In this document: piece by piece, positions 16,640-28,633 of the stretch
Numbering within the stretch: position 1 is the stretch's first letter
Layout of the letters: each line of letters begins with the position of its first letter
Source of the DNA: Gallionella sp.
GTDB lineage: Bacteria; Pseudomonadota; Gammaproteobacteria; Burkholderiales; Gallionellaceae
Length of the DNA stretch: 34,491 nucleotides
NCBI GenBank assembly: GCA_028687335.1
Contig: JAQUAI010000005.1
Span: forward strand, 113,972 to 148,462
Direction: 5' to 3'
Program-made: the position numbers and the translations under genes
The notes under the pieces: model-generated
The model's input: only the letters and a program-made list of their open reading frames with translations
Told to the model about the DNA's origin: nothing
Databases searched by the model: none

Positions 16640-17779
16640 ATGGCAGAAGATAGCGATCTCGAAAAAACGGAACAACCCTCACAGCGAAAACTAGACCAAG
16701 CACGAGAAAAAGGTCAGGTTGCACGCTCGCGCGAGCTATCCACTTTTGCGGTGATGATTGCTGGTGGCGGCACGTTGTGGGTAATGGGCGAATCGTTTAC
16801 CCGCAGTCTGGTCAAACTGCTGCACAACGGACTCACGCTGGACCGCGAGATGGCCTTCAATACCGCGCTGATGGCTCCGCGCTTGTATGAGCTATCGCTA
16901 GATGCGCTCATCATTTTTGCCCCATTTATTCTGGCCGTTATGATTGCAGCTGCTTTTTCCCCGTTGTTATTGAACGGTTGGCTGTTCAGTGCGGAAGCCT
17001 TGCAACCGCAGTTTTCACGCATGAACCCGATTTCCGGCATTGGGCGCATGTTTTCCACCCATTCCCTGATCGAATTAGTGAAAGCCATTGCCAAATCCGT
17101 ACTGGTCGGCGGGGTTGGTGCTTGGGTGATCTGGCACTACCGCGATGCATTTCTTGCGCTGGGTTCACAGACGGCTTTACAGGCGATCCCGCAAATGGGG
17201 CATTTGATCGGGGTGAGTTTTATGACTATCGTTGGCGCGATGCTGCTGATCGTCATGATTGATGTGCCGTTCCAGTTGTGGGATCACAACAAGAAACTGA
17301 TGATGACCAAAGAGGAAATTCGTCAGGAAGCCAAAGAGACCGAAGGTGATCCGCAGGTTAAAGGACGCATTCGCAGCTTGCAGCGCGAAGCGGCCCGCCG
17401 TCGCATGATGTCGGCAATTCCGACCGCCGATGTGGTGGTAACCAACCCGACGCACTATGCCGTGGCACTGAAATATGCCGAGAACGGCATGCGCGCACCG
17501 GAAGTCGTGGCTAAAGGCTCGCATTTGCTGGCACTCCGTATCCGCGAAATTGCGCAGGAAAACAACGTACCGATATTGGAAGCCCCTCCGCTGGCACGTG
17601 CGCTGCATAAACATTGCGAGCTTGGGCAAACCATTCCCGAGGCGCTCTATACCGCCGTTGCGGAAGTGTTAGCCTACGTTTACCAACTGCGTCGCTACGA
17701 AAAGCAAGGCGGTGCGCGGCCACAACGTCCATCCGAGTTACCCGTACCGAAGGAGCTTGACCCAGCAGAGCAGCCATAA
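16640..17779 (+). CDS. flhB: Flagellar export switch protein FlhB
   Basis: FlhB is the inner-membrane component of the flagellar type III export gate that switches substrate class by self-cleavage. The 379-residue product starts with MAEDSDLEKTEQPSQRKLDQ and the family motif AREKGQVARSREL. Four hydrophobic segments follow (near 32-55, 85-110, 140-165 and 185-210). The linker and C-terminal cytoplasmic domain carry the autocleavage motif NPTH at 269-272 (VVTNPTHYAVALKY), the same positions as in E. coli. A proline-rich tail follows. No flhA or other export gene is adjacent in the window, so this is an isolated flagellar gene among signalling genes. The sequence resembles flagellar FlhB rather than injectisome SctU because of its length and N-terminal motif. 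Confidence 0.95.
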   Translation: MAEDSDLEKTEQPSQRKLDQAREKGQVARSRELSTFAVMIAGGGTLWVMGESFTRSLVKLLHNGLTLDREMAFNTALMAPRLYELSLDALIIFAPFILAVMIAAAFSPLLLNGWLFSAEALQPQFSRMNPISGIGRMFSTHSLIELVKAIAKSVLVGGVGAWVIWHYRDAFLALGSQTALQAIPQMGHLIGVSFMTIVGAMLLIVMIDVPFQLWDHNKKLMMTKEEIRQEAKETEGDPQVKGRIRSLQREAARRRMMSAIPTADVVVTNPTHYAVALKYAENGMRAPEVVAKGSHLLALRIREIAQENNVPILEAPPLARALHKHCELGQTIPEALYTAVAEVLAYVYQLRRYEKQGGARPQRPSELPVPKELDPAEQP

Positions 17780-17868
17780 ACCCGCCCGCCAGAAAACGCA
17801 ATGCGTGGCACATGAAATCATCCCCAAGTTGTCACGCTGGCACTGCTTAATTCTGCGAATATTCAGTC

Positions 17869-17895
17869 TAAAGAAAACTGTAATACTGCCGATAA
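17869..17895 (+). promoter_or_regulatory. Flagellar sigma-28 (FliA) promoter
   Basis: TAAAGAAA (17869-17876) is followed by exactly 11 bases and then GCCGATAA (17888-17895). The -10 octamer is a perfect match to the FliA consensus; the -35 matches at TAAAG and the spacing is canonical. Transcription would begin around 17902, leaving a leader of about 38 bases before ATG 17940. It reads into the HD-GYP regulator gene and probably the genes behind it. Confidence 0.8.
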
Positions 17896-17939
17896 TCTCA
17901 GGAGAGCCTGAGGTGCGTGAAAAATATCTGGAGAGCTGC

Positions 17940-18998
17940 ATGAAAGTCGCAATCATTGACGACGCACAACTTAATGTGACGTTGTTGCAACATCTGGTTC
18001 GCAAATTACCCGAGTGCGAGCCTGTCTGCTTTACCGACCCAGTTGCCGCGCTGGCATGGTGTTTGGAAAATGAGCCGGATTTGGTGGTGGTCGATTACAT
18101 GATGCCTAAGTTGAGCGGTGTCGAGTTGACCGAAAAATTCCGAGTGCGCTATCCCGACGTGCCGGTGCTGATGGTTACCGCCAATCACGAAACAGAGTTG
18201 CGCCATCAGGCCTTGCAGATCGGCGTGACTGACTTCCTCAATAAACCTCTGGATAATGCCGAGTTCGTTGCGCGAGCCAAGAATATGCTGGCTTTGCGTG
18301 CCAGCCACAAAAAGCTGGCGGATCGCGCAGTATGGCTTGCCGATGAAGTCCGCAAGGCCACCGAGCAAATTGTCGCGCAGGAACGCGAAACGATTTTCTG
18401 CCTAGCCAAAGCAGCGGAATATCGCGACCCAGAGACCGGCGCGCATATTTTGCGCATGGCACATTACTCGCACCATATCGCGCGAGTGATGGGACTGCCG
18501 GTGGAGCAGCAGGATTTACTGCTGGAGGCTGCACCCATGCACGACATCGGCAAGGTTGGTACGCCCGACCTGATTTTGCTTAAACCCGGCAAGCTGACTG
18601 ATATGGAGTTTGTCATCATGAAGCAGCATGCTGAAATCGGCTACGAGGTATTAAGTGCCAGTAGCTCTCCGTTGCTGCAAGTCGCGGCAGAAATTGCTCG
18701 CACCCATCACGAAAAGTTCGACGGCAGCGGTTATCCGCGTGGTTTGGCGGGTGAAGCGATCCCCCTGTTTGGACGCATTGTTGCGGTGGCCGATGTGTTT
18801 GACGCGCTAACATCGGAGCGCCCCTACAAAAAAGCTTGGAGCATCGAACAGTCCACCCAGCTACTTATCGATGGCAAAGGAAAACATTTTGATCCCGTCT
18901 GTGTCGATGCGTTTCTGGCCGACTGGGGCGATGTGATGGAAATTAAACAACGCTTTGTGGACGATGAGATTGAAATCAGAGATCGCACGCTGGGTTAA
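17940..18998 (+). CDS. Response regulator with HD-GYP c-di-GMP phosphodiesterase domain
   Basis: This 352-residue two-domain regulator likely hydrolyses c-di-GMP when phosphorylated. The receiver domain (about 1-120) has the acidic pair in AIIDD, the phospho-acceptor Asp52 in VVVDYMMPK, and the conserved Lys in LNKPL. A helical linker leads to an HD-GYP domain with HD at 201-202 (MHDIGKVGTPD), HHEKFDGSGYPRGL with GYP at 264-266, and DVFDALTSERPYKKA. ATG 17940 has GGAGAG at 17930-17935. An in-frame GTG at 17913 also has a ribosome-like site, but it lies only about ten bases from the predicted transcription start, so 17940 is preferred. The 3' end overlaps the cytochrome c peroxidase gene by 35 bases. 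A kinase partner may be one of the two downstream hybrid kinases. Confidence 0.92.
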   Translation: MKVAIIDDAQLNVTLLQHLVRKLPECEPVCFTDPVAALAWCLENEPDLVVVDYMMPKLSGVELTEKFRVRYPDVPVLMVTANHETELRHQALQIGVTDFLNKPLDNAEFVARAKNMLALRASHKKLADRAVWLADEVRKATEQIVAQERETIFCLAKAAEYRDPETGAHILRMAHYSHHIARVMGLPVEQQDLLLEAAPMHDIGKVGTPDLILLKPGKLTDMEFVIMKQHAEIGYEVLSASSSPLLQVAAEIARTHHEKFDGSGYPRGLAGEAIPLFGRIVAVADVFDALTSERPYKKAWSIEQSTQLLIDGKGKHFDPVCVDAFLADWGDVMEIKQRFVDDEIEIRDRTLG

Positions 18999-20006
18999 GG
19001 CGCATCCGCTACCTTCGTTAATTTTGAGCGGGGGGGCTGTGCTGGCACTTGCAGCATTGTTTTTGTTGCCGCGCACGCCGGAAGTCGCGTCCGCACCGAT
19101 AGCACTTTTTTCGATAAAACCCGTGGCGGAATTTACTCGCCCATTACCGGTGGGCGTGGCACTCGCGACTGACAAAGTTGCGCTGGGTGAGCGCCTGTTT
19201 CACGATGTCAGGCTATCCGCCGACGATACTATCAGCTGTGCCAGTTGCCACAATCTCTCGGCTGGCGGGGCGGATAATCGTTACCGCTCCATTGGCATCA
19301 AGGGCGGGATTGGTGCGGTTAATGCGCCGACAGTATTCAACAGCAGCTTCAATGTTGCCCAGTTCTGGGATGGGCGTGCCGCCACATTGGAAGATCAGGT
19401 TGACGGCCCAGTACATCACCCCAAAGAAATGGGATCGAACTGGCCGCAAGTGATGGGCAAGCTGGGGCGTGATGAGGCTTATCCAGACTTATTTTCACGC
19501 AGTTATCGCAATGGTCTTACGGTCGACAATATCAAGGATGCCCTTGCTACGTTTGAGCGCTCGCTCGTCACGCCCAACTCCCGTTTTGACCGTTTTTTGC
19601 GTGGCGAGAAAGATTCTTTGAGTGCAGCAGAAAAGCGCGGCTACAAATTGTTTCAGTCTTACGGCTGTGCGAGTTGTCATCAGGGGGTAAATCTGGGCGG
19701 CAATATGTATGAACGTATGGGCATGATGGGCGATTATTTCGGAGATCGCGGCAATCCGGTTGAGGTCGATTTGGGGCGTTTCAACGTTACGAAAAAAGAC
19801 AGTGATCGGCATTATTTTCGCGTGCCCAGCTTGCGCAATGTGGCACGCACAGCGCCTTATTTTCATGACGGCTATGCTGCAAATCTGCCGGAAGCCGTAC
19901 GTATCATGGCGAAATATCAGCTAGGGCGCACTGTCAGTGAGCAGGATGTGGGCGATATTGTTGCTTTTCTTGAAACGCTGACCGGCGAATACAAGGGCAA
20001 GCCTTT

Positions 20007-20010
<4 letters not shown>
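18964..20010 (+). CDS. Di-haem cytochrome c peroxidase (MauG/CcpA family)
   Basis: The likely role is reduction of hydrogen peroxide in the periplasm with electrons from c-type cytochromes. The 348-residue protein has an uncleaved or cleavable hydrophobic N-terminus at about 17-36 (LPSLILSGGAVLALAALFLL). Two CxxCH haem-attachment motifs are visible, CASCH starting at Cys92 and again at Cys235. The family block FRVPSLRNVARTAPYFHDG lies near the C-terminus, and met-rich MYERMGMMGDYF may supply a distal haem ligand. ATG 18964 is preferred over TTG 18955. The start lies inside the end of the HD-GYP gene, and the stop overlaps the following kinase start as ATGA, so all three are translationally linked. 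A peroxidase embedded between signalling genes is unusual. A MauG-like protein-modifying role cannot be excluded. Confidence 0.92.
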
Positions 20011-23993
<3,983 letters not shown>

Positions 23994-24020
23994 AATTCAC
24001 ATATCACGCGGAGGTAAGAA

Positions 24021-25136
24021 ATGAAGACTGAACAAATCCGATGGACACCGGAAAAACAATGGGACGCGCCGCCGGTGCTGGGCAATGCTGATTTGGTGCT
24101 GGTATTTGCCGATGTGGCGCATTTTCAAACCGCAGACTGCTTCAATGAATTGCGCGCGATGTATCCCTCCGCGCATATTGTCGGCTGCTCTTCTTCCGGT
24201 AGCGTGATAGGTACTCAGATCAGCGATAGTGAAATTGTGGTGACGGCCTGCAAGTTTGAGCGCGGGCACGTGAGTCTGGCCGTGGCGGAAGTTGAAGCAG
24301 GGCAAGATGCAGGGGTGATAGGTGCTAGGCTGATGGCGGAACTGCGCGGGAAGGACGCTTTGCGTCACGTATTTGTTTTGTCGGACGGCTTGCAAGTGAA
24401 TGGTAGTTCGCTGGCCAAGGGCTTGAACGAGGCCGGCATTGCCGCTACTGGCGGTTTGGCGGGCGACGGTACGCGTTTTGCCAAAACTTGGGTGATGGCC
24501 GATGCGCCAGCCAAACCGGGGCGCATTGCCGCTGTCGGTTTCTACGGTGATATCAGGGTAAAAAGCGGCTGCTTCGGCGGCTGGGATGAGTTTGGGGCCG
24601 AGCGAGTGGTAACCAAATCAGTTGGCAATGTGGTCTATGAATTTGACGGCCAGCCCGCGCTGGCTTTGTACAAAAAATACCTAGCTGAACAGGCCAGCGA
24701 GTTACCCGCCAGCGGACTACGCTTCCCGCTTAGTGTGCAAGCCAATAAAGACAGCCTGCCCCTAATCCGCACTTTGCTGGCGATTGACGAGGCGCAGCAG
24801 AGCCTGACATTTGCCGGTGATGTGCCGCAAGGGCACTTGTGCAAACTGATGAAAACCAATTTGGACAGATTGATCGATAACGCCGGCTTGGCGGCCGCAG
24901 CAGCCAAACCGGAAAATGCCGATGCAGGTGGGTTATGTCTGGTGGTGAGTTGTGTGGGGCGCCGCTTGGTGATGGGGCAGTTAACCGAAGAAGAGCTTGA
25001 AATTGTGCGTGAAAATCTCGGCGATAACACCGCAATCACCGGCTTCTATTCCTATGGCGAACTTGCTCCGTTCAGCGACCTGATGCAATGTCAGTTGCAC
25101 AACCAGACCATGACGCTGACCACCATTTACGAATAG
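24021..25136 (+). CDS. FIST-domain sensor protein (possible NosP-like)
   Basis: This is a soluble 371-residue protein with the FIST N domain (about 25-215; GCSSSGSVIGTQISD, then GGLAGDGTRFAKTWV) and FIST C domain (about 220-360; ending GFYSYGELAPFSD, then HNQTMTLTTIYE). FIST proteins bind small ligands and pass the signal to a partner kinase or chemoreceptor. In Pseudomonas, NosP is a FIST haemoprotein encoded next to the hybrid kinase NahK and senses nitric oxide. The gene order here, FIST then soluble hybrid kinase eight bases later, is the same. I cannot identify the haem ligand, so NO sensing is inference; amino acids or other ligands are alternatives. A strong ribosome site (GGAGG at 24010-24014) precedes the ATG, 27 bases after the previous kinase. 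Confidence 0.88.
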   Translation: MKTEQIRWTPEKQWDAPPVLGNADLVLVFADVAHFQTADCFNELRAMYPSAHIVGCSSSGSVIGTQISDSEIVVTACKFERGHVSLAVAEVEAGQDAGVIGARLMAELRGKDALRHVFVLSDGLQVNGSSLAKGLNEAGIAATGGLAGDGTRFAKTWVMADAPAKPGRIAAVGFYGDIRVKSGCFGGWDEFGAERVVTKSVGNVVYEFDGQPALALYKKYLAEQASELPASGLRFPLSVQANKDSLPLIRTLLAIDEAQQSLTFAGDVPQGHLCKLMKTNLDRLIDNAGLAAAAAKPENADAGGLCLVVSCVGRRLVMGQLTEEELEIVRENLGDNTAITGFYSYGELAPFSDLMQCQLHNQTMTLTTIYE

Positions 25137-25143
25137 AGAATTT

Positions 25144-28100
25144 ATGCACCGCTTACTCGAACGGCAACTGCGTCGTTTTCTCGGCAAGGATTATCAGCCG
25201 GATGTCACCCTGTTGCCGTTTTTTGAGGCGGTCGATAGTTACTATCAGGAAGTGGAAAAAGAGCAACGCCTGATGCAAAACGCGCTGGCGATGAACACCA
25301 GCGAGCTGAACGCGGTGAATGAGCGTATCCGTGCGCAAAATGCCGAGTTGACGCGCACCATGCTCAATACTCTGAGTGACGGGTTGTATGCCACCGACAA
25401 CAACGGTTTGCTGACCTTTCTGAATCCGGCAGCGGAAGAAATACTGGGATGGCGCAAACACGAAATCGTCGGATGCAAAGTGCATCATGCCATTCACCAC
25501 CATCATCCTGATGGCACCGATTTTCCGGCGGAAAGTTGTCCGCTGCTCAAAGTGTTGACCGAAGGAACAGAGGCAGAAGGAAATAGCCATTTCATACATC
25601 GCAATGGCAAGTTCATTCCTGTTTCCTATCGCGCCCGCCCCATCGTCGAGGAAGGGCATGTGGTTGGCTCGCTGGTATCGTTCCATGACATCAGTCGCCA
25701 GTTAGAGGCGGATGCCAAAATACAACAGCAGCAAAACGAATTGCAGCAGGCTTATGAACGTTTGCAGGGGACACTGACCGAACTTGAATTTCAGAAATTC
25801 GCGCTAGACCAACACGCAATCGTTAGTGCGACCACGCCGGACGGAAAAATCACCTACGTCAATCAGCGTTTTAGTGACATTAGTCAATATGCCCAGGACG
25901 AATTGCTGGGGCGGGATCACCGCTTGCTGAACTCTGGTTTTCATCCGCGCGAATTTTTTGCCGAGATGTGGCGGACCATTGCACGTGGCGAGATATGGCA
26001 GGGCGAGGTGAAAAATCGGCGCAAGGACGGTAGCTACTACTGGGTTGATGCCACCATCGTTCCGTTTATGGACGAGCAAGGAAAACCGCTGCGTTATGTT
26101 TCGATCCGAACCGATATTTCCAAGCGCAAGGAACACGAGGAGCAACTCTCCAAATCTGAAACGCGCTTGCGCACATTATTCGAGTCGACCAGCGATGCGG
26201 TGATGCTGCTCGACGAGCGCGGTTTCTTCGACTGCAATCCCGCGACATTGGCAATGTTCGGCTGTGCCAGCAAACAGGAATTTTGTACCAGACATCCGGC
26301 AGATTTATCCCCACCGACGCAGCCTGATGGCGACTCAATGCAATTGGCCGGGCAGCACATCGCCCATGCCATGGCGCAAGGGCGAAGTCATTTCGAATGG
26401 ATACACCGGCGTGCCGACAATGGCCAGACATTTGATGCCGAAGTGTTGCTCAATGCCATGTTGCTGGACGGCAAAACGATCTTGCAGGCAACCGTGCGGG
26501 ATATTACGGAGCGCAAGCGTGCCGAACGTGAATTGAACCAGGCCAAAGAAGCTGCAGAGCAAGCCAGCCGTGTGAAGAGCGACTTCCTTGCCAACATGAG
26601 CCATGAAATCCGCACCCCCATGAACGGCATTATCGGCATGACCGAACTGGCACTGGATACCGAGCTGACGCACGAGCAGGCCGAATATCTCGCGCTGGTG
26701 AAATCATCGGCCTATTCGCTGCTCGGTATCGTCAACGACATACTCGATTTTTCCAAAATCGAAGCTGGGCGGATGGATATTGAAAACATCGACTTTTCGC
26801 TCGAACTCATGCTGCGCGATACGATGAAATCGCTGGCAGTGCGCGCGCATCAAAAGCACCTTGAATTGTTACTACATGTCGCGCCCGATGTGCCAGATCG
26901 GCTAGTGGGTGATCCCGGACGGCTACGCCAAGTGATCGTTAATCTGGTGGGTAATGCAATTAAATTCACCGAGCAGGGAGAGATCGAAGTTTCCGTGCAA
27001 TGTAAAAGCGCGGCGCGCAACGGACAGGCTGAATTGCGCTTTAGCGTGCGTGATACCGGCATCGGCATTCCCAAGGAAAAATTCAAAACCGTGTTCGAGT
27101 CTTTCTCGCAGGCCGACACATCGACCACGCGAAAATACGGCGGCACCGGTTTGGGCTTGACCATCTCCTCGCAACTGATCGAGCTAATGGGCGGGCGAAT
27201 CGGGCTGGAAAGTGAAGTCGGGCAGGGCAGTACCTTCTATTTCAATCTGACGCTATCAACACTTTCGGCTGATGCACTGGCGCAATATCAAAGCACGGGG
27301 CGTATCGCCGATATGGCGGTATTACTGGTTGACGACAACAGCACCAATCGTACCCTGTTACAGGAAATGTTGCGCAATTGGAAAATGCAGCCCAAAGCTG
27401 TATCCAGCGGAGCGGAAGCATTGCTGGAAATGGAGCGTGCAGCGCAGGCGGGGCGACCTTACGCATTGGCAATCCTAGATGTGCAGATGCCCGGCATGGA
27501 CGGCTTCGAACTGGCCGAACGCATCCGACAACATCCCGAGCATGTCGGTGCCACCGTGATGATGCTCACCTCCGAAGGACAACGCGGGCACGCGGCACGC
27601 TGCCGCGAATTGGGTGTGACGAGTTACCTCATGAAACCGGTAGCGCAATCAGAATTGCTCGATGCAATCATGACTGCGCTGGGCGAACCGAGCCAACAAA
27701 GTGCGAAACTCATTACCCGTCATTCCCTGCGCGAAACGCGGCGCAAGCTCAATCTGTTACTGGCGGAAGACAATGCGGTTAACCAGACCCTTGCCGTGCG
27801 TCTGCTGGGAAAATTTGGCCATCAGGTTAGCGTGGCGAACAACGGTGCCGAAGCTGTCGAGTATTGGCAAAGCGGTGCATTCGACGCGATTTTGATGGAT
27901 GTGGATATGCCGGTAATGAACGGTTATCAAGCGACCCGTCGCATCCGCGAACTGGAGCAGGGCAGCGGGAAACATATTCCCATTGTGGCGATGACAGCTC
28001 ATGCCATGAAAGGCGCGCGCGAAGAATGTTTGAGCCACGGCATGGATGGTTATCTCACCAAACCGATAGATACAGAAGCCTTATGGCGCGAGCTGGATGT

Positions 28101-28485
28101 ATTGGCGCAAGGGGGGGATGCTGCCGCACTGGCAATCGCCGAAGCGGGGGAGACAGCGGCGGTGGCCGACTTTGGCAAGGCACGCCAAACCATGGACGAT
28201 AGCCGCGAACTGTTCGATGAGATTGTCGCGTTATTTTTGAGTGATGCCCCCGTTTACATGCAACATATCCGCGACGCGGTAGCGAAAAATGACAGCGATG
28301 CCGTGAAGCGTAACGCGCACACCTTGAAGGGAATGGTGGGGATATTTGCCGCCGAGCGCACCATGCAGGCCGCTGCCGAACTGGAACAATTGGCCGATCA
28401 TCATGGCGAGCTGGATGTTGCGGTACTCAAGCTGGCCAGCGCGTTGGACGAATTGCAAGGGGCAATACGAGAGTACCGCTGGTAA
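25144..28485 (+). CDS. Soluble hybrid sensor histidine kinase, FIST partner (PAS3-HisKA-HATPase-REC-REC-HPt)
   Basis: This 1113-residue kinase has no membrane segment. The N-terminal MHRLLERQLRRFLG and the following coiled coil (about 1-75) resemble the start of kinases encoded beside FIST genes. PAS domains lie at about 75-190, 215-335 and 345-465. The DHp histidine is His487 (SHEIRTPMNG). The ATPase domain is at about 590-705. Receivers have Asp779 and Asp919, and the HPt has His1059 in the canonical AHTLKG. From the second PAS onward it is closely similar to the upstream membrane kinase, including long near-identical DNA around the DHp motif, so the two are paralogues. The start is eight bases after the FIST stop. 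It probably receives a ligand signal from the FIST protein. A hairpin terminator follows at 28569. Confidence 0.93.
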   Translation: MHRLLERQLRRFLGKDYQPDVTLLPFFEAVDSYYQEVEKEQRLMQNALAMNTSELNAVNERIRAQNAELTRTMLNTLSDGLYATDNNGLLTFLNPAAEEILGWRKHEIVGCKVHHAIHHHHPDGTDFPAESCPLLKVLTEGTEAEGNSHFIHRNGKFIPVSYRARPIVEEGHVVGSLVSFHDISRQLEADAKIQQQQNELQQAYERLQGTLTELEFQKFALDQHAIVSATTPDGKITYVNQRFSDISQYAQDELLGRDHRLLNSGFHPREFFAEMWRTIARGEIWQGEVKNRRKDGSYYWVDATIVPFMDEQGKPLRYVSIRTDISKRKEHEEQLSKSETRLRTLFESTSDAVMLLDERGFFDCNPATLAMFGCASKQEFCTRHPADLSPPTQPDGDSMQLAGQHIAHAMAQGRSHFEWIHRRADNGQTFDAEVLLNAMLLDGKTILQATVRDITERKRAERELNQAKEAAEQASRVKSDFLANMSHEIRTPMNGIIGMTELALDTELTHEQAEYLALVKSSAYSLLGIVNDILDFSKIEAGRMDIENIDFSLELMLRDTMKSLAVRAHQKHLELLLHVAPDVPDRLVGDPGRLRQVIVNLVGNAIKFTEQGEIEVSVQCKSAARNGQAELRFSVRDTGIGIPKEKFKTVFESFSQADTSTTRKYGGTGLGLTISSQLIELMGGRIGLESEVGQGSTFYFNLTLSTLSADALAQYQSTGRIADMAVLLVDDNSTNRTLLQEMLRNWKMQPKAVSSGAEALLEMERAAQAGRPYALAILDVQMPGMDGFELAERIRQHPEHVGATVMMLTSEGQRGHAARCRELGVTSYLMKPVAQSELLDAIMTALGEPSQQSAKLITRHSLRETRRKLNLLLAEDNAVNQTLAVRLLGKFGHQVSVANNGAEAVEYWQSGAFDAILMDVDMPVMNGYQATRRIRELEQGSGKHIPIVAMTAHAMKGAREECLSHGMDGYLTKPIDTEALWRELDVLAQGGDAAALAIAEAGETAAVADFGKARQTMDDSRELFDEIVALFLSDAPVYMQHIRDAVAKNDSDAVKRNAHTLKGMVGIFAAERTMQAAAELEQLADHHGELDVAVLKLASALDELQGAIREYRW

Positions 28486-28568
28486 GTTGAATTTAGCGTC
28501 ATTGCGTCTCGGTATCGTGCCGACAACGCCGGATAAGAGTACGCTGTAGCGTCACAGTACCCCTTGGA

Positions 28569-28605
28569 GAGTGTCGCGAACGGAGGAATATAGCGACACT
28601 TTTTT
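28569..28605 (+). terminator. Probable terminator after the FIST-kinase genes
   Basis: An eight-base perfect inverted repeat (AGTGTCGC at 28570-28577, GCGACACT at 28593-28600) is followed directly by five Ts. The 15-base loop is large and contains CGGAGGAATA, a ribosome-site-like sequence without a start codon at the right distance. It lies only 29 bases before the next ATG, so it could also act as a leader attenuator. The remaining bases of 28486-28633 show nothing else I can support. Confidence 0.55.
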
Positions 28606-28633
28606 AAACGAACTCGATACAGAGGTGGTTGAG

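Noticed and set aside
28494..28554. Direct repeat TAGCGTCA at 28494 and 28547
   Set aside because: Two eight-base copies 53 bases apart with no other support; expected by chance often enough in this window.
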